Shown in pieces: positions 34,784-43,904 of a stretch of 64,000 bases of DNA. Under the pieces are notes generated by a model. It did not search any database. It had not been told where the DNA came from and worked only from the letters and a program-made list of their open reading frames with translations. The stretch's first letter is position 1. Every line of letters begins with the position of its first letter. This DNA comes from Desulfococcus multivorans (GTDB lineage Bacteria > Desulfobacterota > Desulfobacteria > Desulfobacterales > Desulfococcaceae). The stretch spans positions 460,001-524,000 of the forward strand of contig NZ_CP015381.1 in assembly GCF_001854245.1 (NCBI RefSeq), written 5' to 3'. The translations under genes and the position numbers were made by a program.

Positions 34784-36364
34784 CTACAGTAACGGCTCGA
34801 TGGGCAGCCACGAAAGAACCGTAACCAGCGCCCGCAGCCGCCAGGAGGTCTCCGGCTCCGTTGTGTGAAGGATCTTATCGCCCCCCCTTTCCTCCTCCCA
34901 TTGCAGATTACCGTCGCGGTCCAACCGCACTTGATAAGCGAACGGGTTAATCTTTTTCGTGAACCTGTCGGATATGGCGCCGGCCAGTCGGGGGCTTTCG
35001 ATGACAAAGCCCATCTCGGTATTGAGAAGCGCCGAACGCGGATCGAAATTGAATGAACCGACAAAGATCCGCTCCCCATCCAGAGACAAGGTCTTGGCAT
35101 GCAGACTTGCGGCTGAACTGCCAAGCGGCCCCCTGTCTTCAAGGGCGGAACGGATCACGCCCGCGCTTTTCTTCATTTCGTAAAGCGACACGCCCTGCTG
35201 CAGAAGTTTTTGGCGGTGTTTTCCGTAGCCCGCGTGAACGGCGGGAACATCCGTTGCCGAAAGGGAGTTGGTCAGCACATGGACACGGAGCCCTTTCCGG
35301 GCAGCCCCCCCGAGCGCCGAGGTCCCGATTCTGGTAGGAACAAAATAGGGAGAGACGAGTTCGATCTCCTGTTTTGCCGTGCCGATCCTTTTGAGCATGT
35401 TGGTTCCGATATGGTCCGCCGGTTCCACCGCGCCGAGCCCCTTGGCGGGATCGTCGCTGATCAGGTGAACCGGAACCCATTCGAAGGAGAGTCGTCCGTT
35501 TTTAAGATCCTGCACAAGGGTGTTTTCTGAAACGGCTTTCCGGTAGACGCGGGCTTCCGGGGCCTGCATGATCGCTTGCGTCCTGCGGCTGAGCCGTTGG
35601 AGAGCTTCTTCCGGAGGTGCCGATACCAGCCGGTCGATGGGGTAGGCCGAGCCGCTGGCCCAATAGCGGTCGAAGTTGTCGGAAATCCGCGGCACCACAT
35701 CGCCCACCGCCAGAACGTCGAGATCGATGAAAAAAAACGACTGATCGGCGTCGAAATATTCGTCGCCGACATTGCGGCCTCCGACAATGGCCACCTGATT
35801 GTCCACGACAAGAGCCTTGTTGTGCATGCGCCGATTCACCCGCCGGAAATCGGTGAGATAGTTGAGCCACGGCCAACGGCGTTGTACGAAGGGATTGAAA
35901 AGCCGAACTTCGATCAGGGGATGGCGGTCAAGGGCCGAAAGGAACGTATCCAGATCCGTGCCGTTATCGTCTAACAGCATTCGAACCCGGACGCCGCGCA
36001 GGGCGGCTCGATACAAGGAATTGAGCAGCAGCGTGCCCGACAGATCCCCGTGCCAGATATAGACCTGAACGTCGATGGAGATTTCAGCGCTGTCGACCAG
36101 CAGCTTCCGCACGGCGAAGGCGTCCCGTCCGTCCGCCACCGGAACGACGCCGGAGCGATCGGGGTGGGCGGCCGCCAGGGACGCAAGCGTCCGGCCGATC
36201 CGGGTGTGGGATGTGTCTGAAAAGGCCGTTGTGAACGATCGTCCTTCAAGACTGGGCAACGGGGGGTGGAAGAGCAGCAATGCCGCCCATCCTGACAGAA
36301 TCACCGTCATCGCCCACAAGAGAGTCCGAAAGAGGCCCCTGAGAAAAAATCGGCGTTGGCGCAT
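34784..36364 (-). CDS. Phospholipase D-family protein, cardiolipin synthase-like (ClsC-type)
   Basis: 526 residues. Residues about 10-32 form an N-terminal membrane anchor (LFRTLLWAMTVILSGWAALL). Two PLD domains carry the HKD motifs MHNKALVVDNQVAIVGGRN (around 180-198) and LHAKTLSLDGERIFVGSFNF (around 415-434). VPVADGRDAFAVRKLLVDSA and SIDVQVYIWHGDLSG lead into the first domain. This layout fits ClsC-type cardiolipin synthases, which condense phospholipids at the inner membrane. An 85-base piece of this gene is copied at 40236-40320. Confidence 0.85.
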   Translation of the reverse strand: MRQRRFFLRGLFRTLLWAMTVILSGWAALLLFHPPLPSLEGRSFTTAFSDTSHTRIGRTLASLAAAHPDRSGVVPVADGRDAFAVRKLLVDSAEISIDVQVYIWHGDLSGTLLLNSLYRAALRGVRVRMLLDDNGTDLDTFLSALDRHPLIEVRLFNPFVQRRWPWLNYLTDFRRVNRRMHNKALVVDNQVAIVGGRNVGDEYFDADQSFFFIDLDVLAVGDVVPRISDNFDRYWASGSAYPIDRLVSAPPEEALQRLSRRTQAIMQAPEARVYRKAVSENTLVQDLKNGRLSFEWVPVHLISDDPAKGLGAVEPADHIGTNMLKRIGTAKQEIELVSPYFVPTRIGTSALGGAARKGLRVHVLTNSLSATDVPAVHAGYGKHRQKLLQQGVSLYEMKKSAGVIRSALEDRGPLGSSAASLHAKTLSLDGERIFVGSFNFDPRSALLNTEMGFVIESPRLAGAISDRFTKKINPFAYQVRLDRDGNLQWEEERGGDKILHTTEPETSWRLRALVTVLSWLPIEPLL

Positions 36365-37140
36365 GGTCTTTCCCCCATCCCTCTCTCATCTGGTCGACGG
36401 CAAAAGTGTAGATCATCCTGGGACCCGGCTTCGTTTCCAGGGTGCCGGCCACGGCCGCACGGCGGCAGGCAAGCGCTTGCAATTGAAGCTTGCTCCGGGC
36501 GGGCCGGAAACTCGATACAGGATCCGCCGCCCGAAATAATAGAAGCATAGGTGTGCCGTTTTCTCAAGAAATTTATAGCGCTAATGCCTCTGATGCCGGA
36601 AATTCCAGGGAATACCTCGATGAACGTTGTTCAATGCTCAACTTTCGACTTTCATAGGCCGGTGCCGGGAGGATACGGCCCGCGCCCTGCGCGGTTTCGT
36701 TCAAGTGCCGCTAAAGCTTGCTCCGGGCGGCCCGGAAACTCGCTGCGCTCAAACAGTCCGGGCCGCTGATCCTCCGCGGCGCTTAAGCGGCACTAAAACT
36801 CACCGCTGAAGGGGCCCGGGCCGTATCCTCCCGGCACCGCTTTCCGGTTACCATCATGAAAGTCGAAAGTTGAGGTTCAATGATTATAACAGCGGTCCTT
36901 ATGCAGATATTATATTGCCAAATCCGGCTCGACCTACCGTGATTCCGGGTATTCTCCGGCAAGGATTGCGGTCCTGCTCGACGCCATCCCGCTGGCAGGT
37001 ATACTGCGGTAAACGGTTGCCTTCCCGCGGCCGACTCTTGGGGTGCGTCAGGCCTTCGCACGATTTTGTGTTTTTACAAAAATCAAACCCAAGTTTGGGT
37101 TTGTCGCAACATGCTCGCATACCGCGGATGGTTTCCGGAT
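36365..37140. repeat. Gene-free region with a large inverted repeat
   Basis: Left arm about 36637-36680 (CTCAACTTTCGACTTTCAT, CGGTGCCGGGAGGATACGGC) pairs with right arm about 36822-36872 (GCCGTATCCTCCCGGCACCG, ATGAAAGTCGAAAGTTGAG). Inside lies another stem, GGCGGCCCGGA near 36735 against TCCGGGCCGC near 36759. A related GC-rich hairpin is at 36495-36535. No protein is supported, so this looks like a palindromic repeat or MITE-like element. Confidence 0.7.
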
Positions 37141-37260
37141 TCCCGTAGGGGCGGACCTGTGTGTCCGCCCTTTGCGGGTTTGCACGGATTTCCCATCATC
37201 GGGGCGAATAATTGGTGCCGGCCACTGTTTGACGGGGCACGGAACATCGTTTGGCGGGGT
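37141..37260 (+). repeat. Diverged copy of the 1601 palindromic repeat
   Basis: GGGCGGAC (37149-37156), six-base loop, GTCCGCCC (37163-37170), then sequence matching the 129-bp unit (GGCACGGAACATCGTTTGGCG). Confidence 0.8.
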
Positions 37261-37284
37261 GCGGGAACTGAGTTGTTGTTTGTG

Positions 37285-37692
37285 CTATCCGATTTTTTTC
37301 CCTGCATTCGGGCCGGGAGACTGGTCATAGATCTCCTCGACGGTGATTTTTGCCACGTATCTGGGTTCGGGCAGCGGTGTCGGCGCCTTCTTCAGATCTT
37401 CCTTCACTTTGTCGTAAAGCGGACCGGTATCGATCAACTCCGCCTTTCCCTTGAATTGATATCCGGTGAATTTGTTCAGGTCCACAACCGTCACGGCGAT
37501 GTTGGGATTGTTCCTGAGATTGTCTCTGGTTTTGACGGAAAAAAGATCGGCAAAGATGATTGTGTGTTCATCCAACACCTGAACTGTGCCTTTAGGGGTG
37601 ACATTGGGCATGCCGTCCGGATTCACTGTGGCCACCCAACCCAGCTTGCCCTTTACAAACTCCTGCACTTCTTTGGAAATCTTTGATGCCAT
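37285..37692 (-). CDS. Pyridoxamine 5'-phosphate oxidase-like FMN-binding protein
   Basis: 135 residues, the split-barrel fold: FVKGKLGWVATVNPDGMPNV, then PKGTVQVLDEHTIIFADLFS, KTRDNLRNNPNIAVTVVD and GYQFKGKAELIDTGPLYDKV. The V-A-T-V-x-x-D-G-x-P strand and the K-T-R-D-N-L segment are characteristic of FMN-binding members. The true PdxH substrate residues are not evident, so it is probably a small flavin- or F420-type reductase of unknown substrate. The gene is free-standing. Confidence 0.85.
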   Translation of the reverse strand: MASKISKEVQEFVKGKLGWVATVNPDGMPNVTPKGTVQVLDEHTIIFADLFSVKTRDNLRNNPNIAVTVVDLNKFTGYQFKGKAELIDTGPLYDKVKEDLKKAPTPLPEPRYVAKITVEEIYDQSPGPNAGKKIG

Positions 37693-38293
37693 GATGAGCC
37701 TCCCATGGGTTATAGAATGCGGGTAAAAAGAGAGTTGCCTGTCGTTCAGCAGGCGACAGCGTCCTTTTCCTTTATGGTGTTTTACCTCCTTTTCATGAAT
37801 CCTGCGCGAATCGGCACTGATCTTTATACATCGAACGCCGCGTCAACACAACAAAGGCGGTTGGGTGGTCAGGCAATATTCGGCCGCCGTCCCCAGCCAA
37901 TCGCAGGCAAACATTTCAGCGGGAAATTTATGGTCCGGGTGCCTCCTGAGGTACATAGAAAATTGGCCATACAAGCTGCTGAGTCCGGCGTTAGCCTTAA
38001 TCGTGTTGCAAGTTTCAAATCGAGCCAATAAATAGATCTGTACACGACCATGCCTTCCACACGGGCGGCAATTCCACTGCGCTGGAATCCCGCCGGTGAA
38101 GGCAACGCCAGGCAGCCAAAATTGAAAGAGATCAACCGATGAGCTATATTGGATCTAACCCGGAAAAACTATAAAATCCGCTTGTGCTCGACAAAGATCC
38201 CGCGAATATTGTACTATGCACAAAACGGGAGGTCATGTGTCCCCGCAATCCGGCAGGAGCATGCCGTCCCACAAATCAGCAAAGGAGAGAATC
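37693..38293 (+). pseudogene. HicB-like antitoxin tail and shared repeat
   Basis: 37897-38031 reads PIAGKHFSGKFMVRVPPEVH, then RKLAIQAAESGVSLNRVASF and a stop, an almost exact copy of the end of the fragment at 30618-30860. The flank continues to 38176 as a copy of the DNA around the methyltransferase insert, but without the insert. The remaining bases up to 38293 show no gene. Confidence 0.75.
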
Positions 38294-38677
38294 ATGGGAT
38301 TTTTCAGCAAGATCCTCACGAAACTCGGCATCGGCAGCGCGGCTGCCGCCCAGACTCCTGACGCCGCACCCGCGGACGCAACGCCGGCTGCACCGCCGAC
38401 GTCCGGTTCGGTCGCAGTCGTCGATGTCGTCGCGCAACTGGAACAGCGCGCGGCAGCGAACCCGCAGAAGTTGAACTGGCGGACCTCGATTGTCGATCTG
38501 CTGAAGCTCCTCGATATCGACAGCAGCTTCGCAGCGCGCAAGGAACTGGCCGCGGAGCTGGGTTGCCCGGCCGATTTGATGGGGGATTCGGCGAAGATGA
38601 ACATATGGCTGCACAAGACCGTGCTTGCGCGCATCGCCGAAAACGGCGGCAATGTACCGGCAGAGCTGCTGGACTGA
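38294..38677 (+). CDS. DUF3597 protein
   Basis: 127 residues from the ATG at 38294, behind AAAGGAGAG. Start MGFFSKILTKLGIG, an alanine/proline-rich linker (residues about 15-45), then the DUF3597 domain: VAQLEQRAAANPQKLNWRTS, IVDLLKLLDIDSSFAARKEL, MNIWLHKTVLARIAENGGNV, PAELLD. Function unknown; this small protein is widespread in proteobacteria. It is followed 44 bases later by a DUF937 gene, suggesting a two-gene operon. Confidence 0.9.
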   Translation: MGFFSKILTKLGIGSAAAAQTPDAAPADATPAAPPTSGSVAVVDVVAQLEQRAAANPQKLNWRTSIVDLLKLLDIDSSFAARKELAAELGCPADLMGDSAKMNIWLHKTVLARIAENGGNVPAELLD

Positions 38678-38721
38678 CCCCCAGGCCCATTATGCCGCCA
38701 CACAACAAAGGGAGAATGTAT

Positions 38722-39297
38722 ATGGAAATCAATGACATTATAGCCCGGATGGGCGGGATGCAATCCATTGCCCGGGAGCTGGGCGTTAGCGAAACCGACG
38801 CGAAGAATGCATCAACGGCGCTTCTCCCGGCGATTCTTGGTGGTATGAAGAAGCAGGCCCAGGCCCAGCCGTCCGGACTCGAAGGGTTGGGCGGCCTGCT
38901 GGGGCAGCTGGGTGGAAGCGGTTTGCTCGACCAGGTGCTGGCCCCGCAGGCGACCGATCTGAGTAGCGGCAACGATGTCCTGGGCCAGATATTCGGCTCC
39001 AAGGATGTGAGCCGTGCGGTCGCCGGGAAGGCGGCCTCGCAAACGGGTCTGGAGCCGTCCCTGCTGAAGAAGATGTTGCCCATGCTGGCGATGCTGGTAG
39101 CCGGTTACATGGCCAAACAGGGCAGTCATGGCGGTCCAGGGCAACAGGCAGCGCCGCAGTCCGGTGGCCTGGGCGGCCTGTTGGGTGGACTTCTGGGTGG
39201 CGGCAGCGGCCGGGGTCTTGCTTCCATGCTCGACCTGGACGGCGACGGTAATCCGCTCGATGATATCCTGCGCATGGTCGACCAGTTCAAGCGATAG
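38722..39297 (+). CDS. DUF937 (YidB-like) protein
   Basis: 191 residues; the ATG at 38722 is preferred because GGGAG lies seven bases upstream (another ATG at 38716). DUF937 is seen in GGMQSIARELGVSETDAKNA, STALLPAILGGMKKQA and SLLKKMLPMLAMLVAGYMAK. A glycine/leucine-rich linker (GGLGGLLGGLLGGGSGRG) leads to a calcium-binding-like end (LDLDGDGNPLDDIL). YidB-like proteins have no agreed role. Confidence 0.85.
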   Translation: MEINDIIARMGGMQSIARELGVSETDAKNASTALLPAILGGMKKQAQAQPSGLEGLGGLLGQLGGSGLLDQVLAPQATDLSSGNDVLGQIFGSKDVSRAVAGKAASQTGLEPSLLKKMLPMLAMLVAGYMAKQGSHGGPGQQAAPQSGGLGGLLGGLLGGGSGRGLASMLDLDGDGNPLDDILRMVDQFKR

Positions 39298-39401
39298 CGG
39301 GCAGTGCCCTATCACCGTAGATTTTGAATGACCAGCCGCCCTGGACGGGGTTTTGTCCACGGGCGGCGTGTCATGCCTGGGCGTCTGTTAAGGACTGAAT
39401 C

Positions 39402-40181
39402 ATGGACATGTGGAAATTCTACGACATCACTCACCGCGAACACGTGGTGTGCAATCCTGTAAGCGAGGAGAAACTGGCGCGTCTCGTGGCGCTCCTGCGC
39501 CTTCCGACCGGCGCACAGGTGGTTGACATTGCGTGCGGGAAGGGCGAGTTCCTGATTCGCCTGGCCGAAGCCTATGGCGCTCGTGGTGCAGGGATCGATA
39601 TTTCTCCTTTTTTTATCGCCGAAGCAGAGAGAAGAATTGAGATTCGGGCATCGGGCGCGGGCATCACGTTCACTCAGATGAATGGTGCGGATTTCAAGCC
39701 GGATGAGCCGGAAGGCCTCGATCTGGCATCCTGTATCGGTGCGAGCTGGGTTTTCGGGGGGCACGCCAACACCCTCGAAGCCCTGATCCGCATGGTGAAA
39801 CCCGGCGGCTGGGTAATCGTGGGGGAGCCATACTGGCGGCGGGAGCCGTCCGGGGACTACCTGGAGGCATCCGGGATCGCGGAAGCGGACTTCGGGAGCC
39901 ACTTCTCCAATGCGGAAGCCGGAGAGCGGCGAGGATTGGATCTCGTCCACGCCATTGTGAGCAATACCGACGACTGGGACAGGTACGAAGGCCTCCAATG
40001 GTACGCAACGGCCGATTACGCCCGCACCCATCCGGATGATCCGGACCTGGCGACGGTGGTTGAGCGGGTGGAGAAGGATAAGGCAACATACCTGCGTTGG
40101 GGGCGCGACACGCTGGGTTGGGCCATCTACATGTTCAGGCGGCGCACTCCCCGGCTTCCGAGCGGCACGTCACTGGATTGA
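39402..40181 (+). CDS. SAM-dependent methyltransferase
   Basis: 259 residues. Motif I is VVDIACGKGEFLIRLAEAYG (around 43-62), GAGIDISPFFIAEAERRIE the strand-2 acid and helix, and MVKPGGWVIVGEPYWRREPS the post-motif strand. LDLASCIGASWVFGGHANTL supplies the strand-4 segment. The late part (TDDWDRYEGLQWYATADYAR) is typical of a group of small-molecule methyltransferases of unknown substrate. The first 55 codons and 14 upstream bases are duplicated at 32575-32753. Confidence 0.85.
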   Translation: MDMWKFYDITHREHVVCNPVSEEKLARLVALLRLPTGAQVVDIACGKGEFLIRLAEAYGARGAGIDISPFFIAEAERRIEIRASGAGITFTQMNGADFKPDEPEGLDLASCIGASWVFGGHANTLEALIRMVKPGGWVIVGEPYWRREPSGDYLEASGIAEADFGSHFSNAEAGERRGLDLVHAIVSNTDDWDRYEGLQWYATADYARTHPDDPDLATVVERVEKDKATYLRWGRDTLGWAIYMFRRRTPRLPSGTSLD

Positions 40182-40235
40182 TCGGAAAGCAGTAACCAGT
40201 TGAATTGAATGCCGACTATACTCAGATCCGGTCCC

Positions 40236-40320
40236 TATTTCGTAACGCGACACGCCCTGCTACATAAGTTTTTGGCGGTGTTTCCCGTAGCCCGCGTGAA
40301 CGGCGGGAACATCCGTCGCC
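40236..40320 (+). repeat. 85-base copy of a piece of the cardiolipin-synthase-like gene
   Basis: Aligns with 35175-35258 with about eight differences (GCGACACGCCCTGCT, GTTTTTGGCGGTGTTT, GCCCGCGTGAACGGCGGGAA). It is too short to code for anything and ends where the next gene's stop lies. Confidence 0.8.
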
Positions 40321-41496
40321 TCAAGTGGCGGAAGATGCTGCGCGGTCTAAGGCCGGAATTATGTGTAGGGAGCGGTCTTGTTCTGTCAAGTAGTCGAGAT
40401 TTGCAAGTTGTGCACCCCCGCGAAGGCGTGGTACGCCGTTTTTCACATCAAAACCGACGATATGGCCCTCTAGCTCAGGTATCACGCGACATGCATAGAG
40501 CCCGCTGGTTGGTCCTGCAATGATTTCGTGCTTCGGTGAGTATTTCTTATTGAATAAGCTGTCGAAATCTTTGTAGCGCAAAGCGATCAAATAACCACCT
40601 CGTATGCGAACATTTGCGCTAGGCGGAAGATTATTCCATGGATTGTACCCTCGGTAATATGTAAGTTGGTAGTCCTCCGGGTGCGCGGTCGATGCAAGCA
40701 CGACAATTTCGTTCGAACTCAGATCGTTATAGATTTGCGGCACCTCAAGCTCATCTCCTCCCAGGAATCTGTTCCCGCCGACAAATTTTCCTGGTGTGGG
40801 CGACAGCATAATCGGTTCCGAGTTGCCATCGTGATATTTTGCGAGACGCCATTTTTCTAGCTTGTCGTCCTCCGCCTCTAACATAGCGATAGTCGCATTT
40901 TGCCTTTCCGCAGCGTTCTTCTTTTTGGCGGCGACCAACATATAGTACTTGTCCTTAGCATGGAATACATGAGGGTCTCGCCATGCATGAACGGTGCAAC
41001 TCTCTTTGTGAGGACAGATTCGAAAATACTTTTTCTTTTTCCCGTTTTCCAGCGCCTCTGGACTGATCGATTTTAGGTCAGTCTCAATATGCCAGTCCAA
41101 CAATCCGGTTGACTTAGCAATCTTAATTTCCTGGCACGCCCAGTAATCCCATTTTTGTCCGTCATCACTATCTACGTCCCAGGTTGTTCTCTCTGTATAG
41201 AATGTGAGGAAGTCTTTTTTACTATGGCGGTATACTATGCAGCTGTTCCAGATTGAAGAGTAGCGGTCGCCCCTACTCTCGATTAGATCATACGCTATGT
41301 AGTTGATTTTCTCGAAGTCTCGCGTAACGGCATAGGCCACTCGAGAAACCTCTGAGTACTTTCCCACCCAGCGGGAGCCTTTTTCCATGCACTGAATGAA
41401 GAGATGGAACGTCCCGTCTGACGGTTCAAAAATGTACCAGAAGTCGCCGAAGAAGTAGTCCTTTTCCCAACCTGGCTTCACGATTTTTGGTTTCAT
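40321..41496 (-). CDS. Glycoside-hydrolase-fold five-bladed propeller protein (GH32/43/68-like)
   Basis: 391 residues. Blade-like repeats with acidic turn residues: FGDFWYIFEPSDGTFHLFIQ (first blade), SIWNSCIVYRHSKKDFLTFY (second), AWRDPHVFHAKDKYYMLVAA (third, with the R-D-P that carries the stabilising acid in GH32/68) and GGDELEVPQIYNDLSSNEIV (fourth, with the general-acid E). No signal peptide is seen. The last residues run into the copied DNA near 40321, so the natural end may be altered. GAGGAG precedes the ATG. Likely acts on fructosides or arabinosides or a modified sugar; exact family unknown. Confidence 0.6.
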   Translation of the reverse strand: MKPKIVKPGWEKDYFFGDFWYIFEPSDGTFHLFIQCMEKGSRWVGKYSEVSRVAYAVTRDFEKINYIAYDLIESRGDRYSSIWNSCIVYRHSKKDFLTFYTERTTWDVDSDDGQKWDYWACQEIKIAKSTGLLDWHIETDLKSISPEALENGKKKKYFRICPHKESCTVHAWRDPHVFHAKDKYYMLVAAKKKNAAERQNATIAMLEAEDDKLEKWRLAKYHDGNSEPIMLSPTPGKFVGGNRFLGGDELEVPQIYNDLSSNEIVVLASTAHPEDYQLTYYRGYNPWNNLPPSANVRIRGGYLIALRYKDFDSLFNKKYSPKHEIIAGPTSGLYACRVIPELEGHIVGFDVKNGVPRLRGGAQLANLDYLTEQDRSLHIIPALDRAASSAT

Positions 41497-41916
41497 ATGC
41501 TCCTCACTCTAATTTGCATGTTGGATACGCTCAGATACCCCCCCAGGACTCTGAAGCCACTGCTTTTCAGTGACGCCGTGGTTGAACCGGACTTCGCAAT
41601 GTCACTTCAGCGCCTGTGACTTTTTGAGGGGGTCTGTAATAGTTAAAACGCAAGTATATCAAGCGAATACGAATAACATGGCTGACTTATATATTGTTTC
41701 GGTAACCAATAAGGTTTGATCTAACCGAGGCAATAGCCCATGAAAAACCGGACGCTCTCCCCGGTCAGAATCAAACCTGAGTTCATGGAGGCCGTTTTTA
41801 AAGGGGGGAGCATTACCTGATTCGCCAAAACAGATTTGGTATAATGGCTTTCCCATAAATCATGTCACTTTTCCTTCATTTATGGTGCATAGAACCCATT
41901 CGCAGAGAGATATATA
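41497..41916. repeat. Gene-free stretch with a hairpin element, first copy
   Basis: 41711-41727 pairs with 41762-41778 (AGGTTTGATCT... against ...AGAATCAAACCT). The block about 41708-41810 matches 44788-44897. No gene is supported. Confidence 0.75.
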
Positions 41917-43461
41917 TTATTTAAATCTGATGGACGGGATTTTTTGAGAAACGGGTAGTGCTTCTTTCCCGTTTTTATACTTGGCGATAAAGATATCGAC
42001 TTGACCAGCGCTCGTCAGCGCGGTTTCGTTGGCTTCCCCCGCGCCAAAGACCGCTGCATTCCAGAAACCACCCGTCACATAAATATTTCCCCATCTATCT
42101 AAAGCGATGTCGGTGCCGGTATCAAGGCTGAAGCCGCCGGCCTGTGTTGCCCACACCAGGCGGCCATTGCGGTCATACTTGGCAATAAAGATATCAGCAC
42201 CATCGCCGTCACTACCACTGGGGTTCGCGCTCGTCAGCGCGGTTTCGTTGGCTTCCCCCGCACCAAAGGTCGCTGTGCCCTGAAAATCACCCGTCACATA
42301 ACTATTTCCCCATTTATCTACAGCGATGCCCGAGCCTCCATCCTCATAGCCGCCAGGACCGCTGGTCTGTTTTGCCCACACCAGGCCGCCATTGCGGTCA
42401 TACTTGGCGATAAAGATATCCTGGTAACCAGCGCTTATCAGCTCGATTTCATTGGCTTCTCCCGTACCAAAGGTTGCCGTACCCGCGAAAAAACCCGTTA
42501 TATAACTATTTCCCCATTTATCCACAGCGATGGCGGAGCCTCTATCCCAATCAATATCGCCGGCCTGTTTTGCCCAGATCAAACGGCCATTGCGGTCATA
42601 CTTGGCGATAAAGATATCACCATCACTCGTCGTCAGCTCGGTCTCATTGGCTTCCCCTGCACCAAAGGTTGCTGTATCCATGAAATCACCCGTCACATAA
42701 CTATTTCCCCATTTATCTACAGCGATGTCGGAGCTATAATTATAGCCATTAGTACCACTGGCCTGTTTTGCCCACACCAGGCCGCCATTGCGGTCATACT
42801 TGGCGATAAAGATCTCCCGATAACCAGTACTCGTCAGCACGGTTTCATTGGCTTCTCCCGCACCAAAGGTCGCTGTGCCCTGAAAATCACCCGTCACATA
42901 ACTATTCCCCCATTTATCCACAGCTACAGCGTTGCCGGAGTCACTATCCCAATCAATACCACCGGCCTGTTTTGCCCAGATCAAGCGGCCATTCCGATTA
43001 TACTTGGCGATGAAGATATCCTGATAACCAGTACTCGTCAGCTCGGTTTCATTGCCTTCTCCCGCGCCAAAGGTTGCCGTACCCATGAAATGACCCGTCA
43101 CATAACTATTCCCCCATTGATCTACAGCGATGCCGGAGCCTCTATCCCAATCAATACCACCGGCCTGTCTTGCCCACACTATGCCGCCATTACGGTCATA
43201 CTTGGCGATAAAGATATCACTATCAATATTACCAGCGCTCGTCAGTTCGGTTTCATTGGCTTCTCCCGCACCAAAGGTCGCGGTACCATCGAAATGACCC
43301 GTCACGTAACTATTTCCCCATTTATCTACAGCGATGCAGGAGTCACCATCCCCATCAACGCCACCGGCCTGTTTTACCCAATCCAGCTCCTGAGCTTTCG
43401 CTATCCCGCCCATAAAAGACAAGAACGCGATAAAGGTAAAGATAAGAATTGTATGCCTCAT
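41917..43461 (-). CDS. Secreted seven-unit SBBP beta-propeller protein
   Basis: 514 residues. A signal peptide covers residues about 1-23 (MRHTILIFTFIAFLSFMGGI then AKA-Q). Seven repeats of about 70 residues follow, each with W-A-K-Q-A-G, an I-A-V-D-K-W-G-N-S-Y-V-T-G core, T-A-T-F-G-A-G-E-A-N-E-T, and DIFIAKYDRNG. This is the SBBP repeat and seven units make one closed propeller. Copies are close at DNA level, so they arose by recent duplication. A c-di-GMP-I riboswitch and a terminator lie in its leader, so it is probably made in response to c-di-GMP, as for surface or biofilm proteins. Confidence 0.85.
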   Translation of the reverse strand: MRHTILIFTFIAFLSFMGGIAKAQELDWVKQAGGVDGDGDSCIAVDKWGNSYVTGHFDGTATFGAGEANETELTSAGNIDSDIFIAKYDRNGGIVWARQAGGIDWDRGSGIAVDQWGNSYVTGHFMGTATFGAGEGNETELTSTGYQDIFIAKYNRNGRLIWAKQAGGIDWDSDSGNAVAVDKWGNSYVTGDFQGTATFGAGEANETVLTSTGYREIFIAKYDRNGGLVWAKQASGTNGYNYSSDIAVDKWGNSYVTGDFMDTATFGAGEANETELTTSDGDIFIAKYDRNGRLIWAKQAGDIDWDRGSAIAVDKWGNSYITGFFAGTATFGTGEANEIELISAGYQDIFIAKYDRNGGLVWAKQTSGPGGYEDGGSGIAVDKWGNSYVTGDFQGTATFGAGEANETALTSANPSGSDGDGADIFIAKYDRNGRLVWATQAGGFSLDTGTDIALDRWGNIYVTGGFWNAAVFGAGEANETALTSAGQVDIFIAKYKNGKEALPVSQKIPSIRFK

Positions 43462-43499
43462 ATACCCCTCCTTATTGAAATGGTTAAGACACTCGGGAA

Positions 43500-43524
43500 G
43501 AAAAAAGCCGAATTACCTTTTTTC
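43500..43524 (-). terminator. Riboswitch expression-platform hairpin
   Basis: GAAAAAAG and CTTTTTTC pair perfectly across a nine-base loop (minus-strand reading), between the aptamer and the gene start. The loop-side CGGCT can compete with the aptamer's AGCCGG strand, which fits a switchable terminator. Confidence 0.6.
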
Positions 43525-43592
43525 AAGGCAACCCGGCTATCTCATTAAGATCCGTGGCTTTCCGTCCCTATCTCACGATAGGTTTGGTTTTA
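43525..43592 (-). ncRNA. Cyclic di-GMP-I (GEMM) riboswitch
   Basis: Read on the minus strand: AAACC, then stem CCTATC-GTGA-GATAGG with a GNRA tetraloop, GGACGGAAAGCC (consensus GGACGCAAAGCC), CGGATCT-TAATG-AGAT stem, then AGCCGGGTTGCC closing the aptamer. These are the ordered core parts of class I c-di-GMP aptamers, with one base different in GACGC. It ends about 66 bases before the start of the propeller gene. Confidence 0.75.
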
Positions 43593-43606
43593 TCATGAAA
43601 AGAAAT

Positions 43607-43648
43607 AGAAAAGCCTCCTGCTGGACCGAATGGTCCGATGGAGGCTCT
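43607..43648 (-). terminator. Rho-independent terminator
   Basis: Minus strand: GAGCCTCC, inner stem GGACC-ATTC-GGTCC, GGAGGC then TTTTCTATTTC. It lies downstream of the lectin-like gene at 43905-44900 and just before the riboswitch, insulating the two units. Confidence 0.8.
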
Positions 43649-43904
43649 ATTGGGGAAATTTAAGAGGTATCGCTTTTCCGTGCATGGTTTTGCCATACCT
43701 TTTCAAGCAGAGAGGCGTTATGTTTTCACGCAAAAACTATCCAGCCGGGGGAAAGCTGGGGTAGGCATCAATCTTTGCCTTCGGGTGAAAGTGGGTAGGA
43801 CTTGATCGTATTATTTATTTACCTCAATAAATGAATGGCTTTTTTTTGTAAAGAGATTTATTTTGTTATTGCATCGATCCCGCAGCACATCACTCGTGAC
43901 TGCT
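43649..43904 (-). other. Structured gene-free stretch
   Basis: Contains a possible folded segment at about 43664-43695 (minus: GGTATGGCAAAACCATGC, ACGGAAAAGCGATACC) whose parts recall the c-di-GMP aptamer core without a complete match. No gene. Confidence 0.35.

Noticed and set aside
38316-39083. 255-codon minus frame
   Set aside because: Antisense to DUF3597 and DUF937 genes, which both have clear families and ribosome sites.
43664-43695. Second c-di-GMP aptamer
   Set aside because: Only partial likeness (GGCAAAACC, ACGGAAAAGC); lacks the second stem and closing strand.
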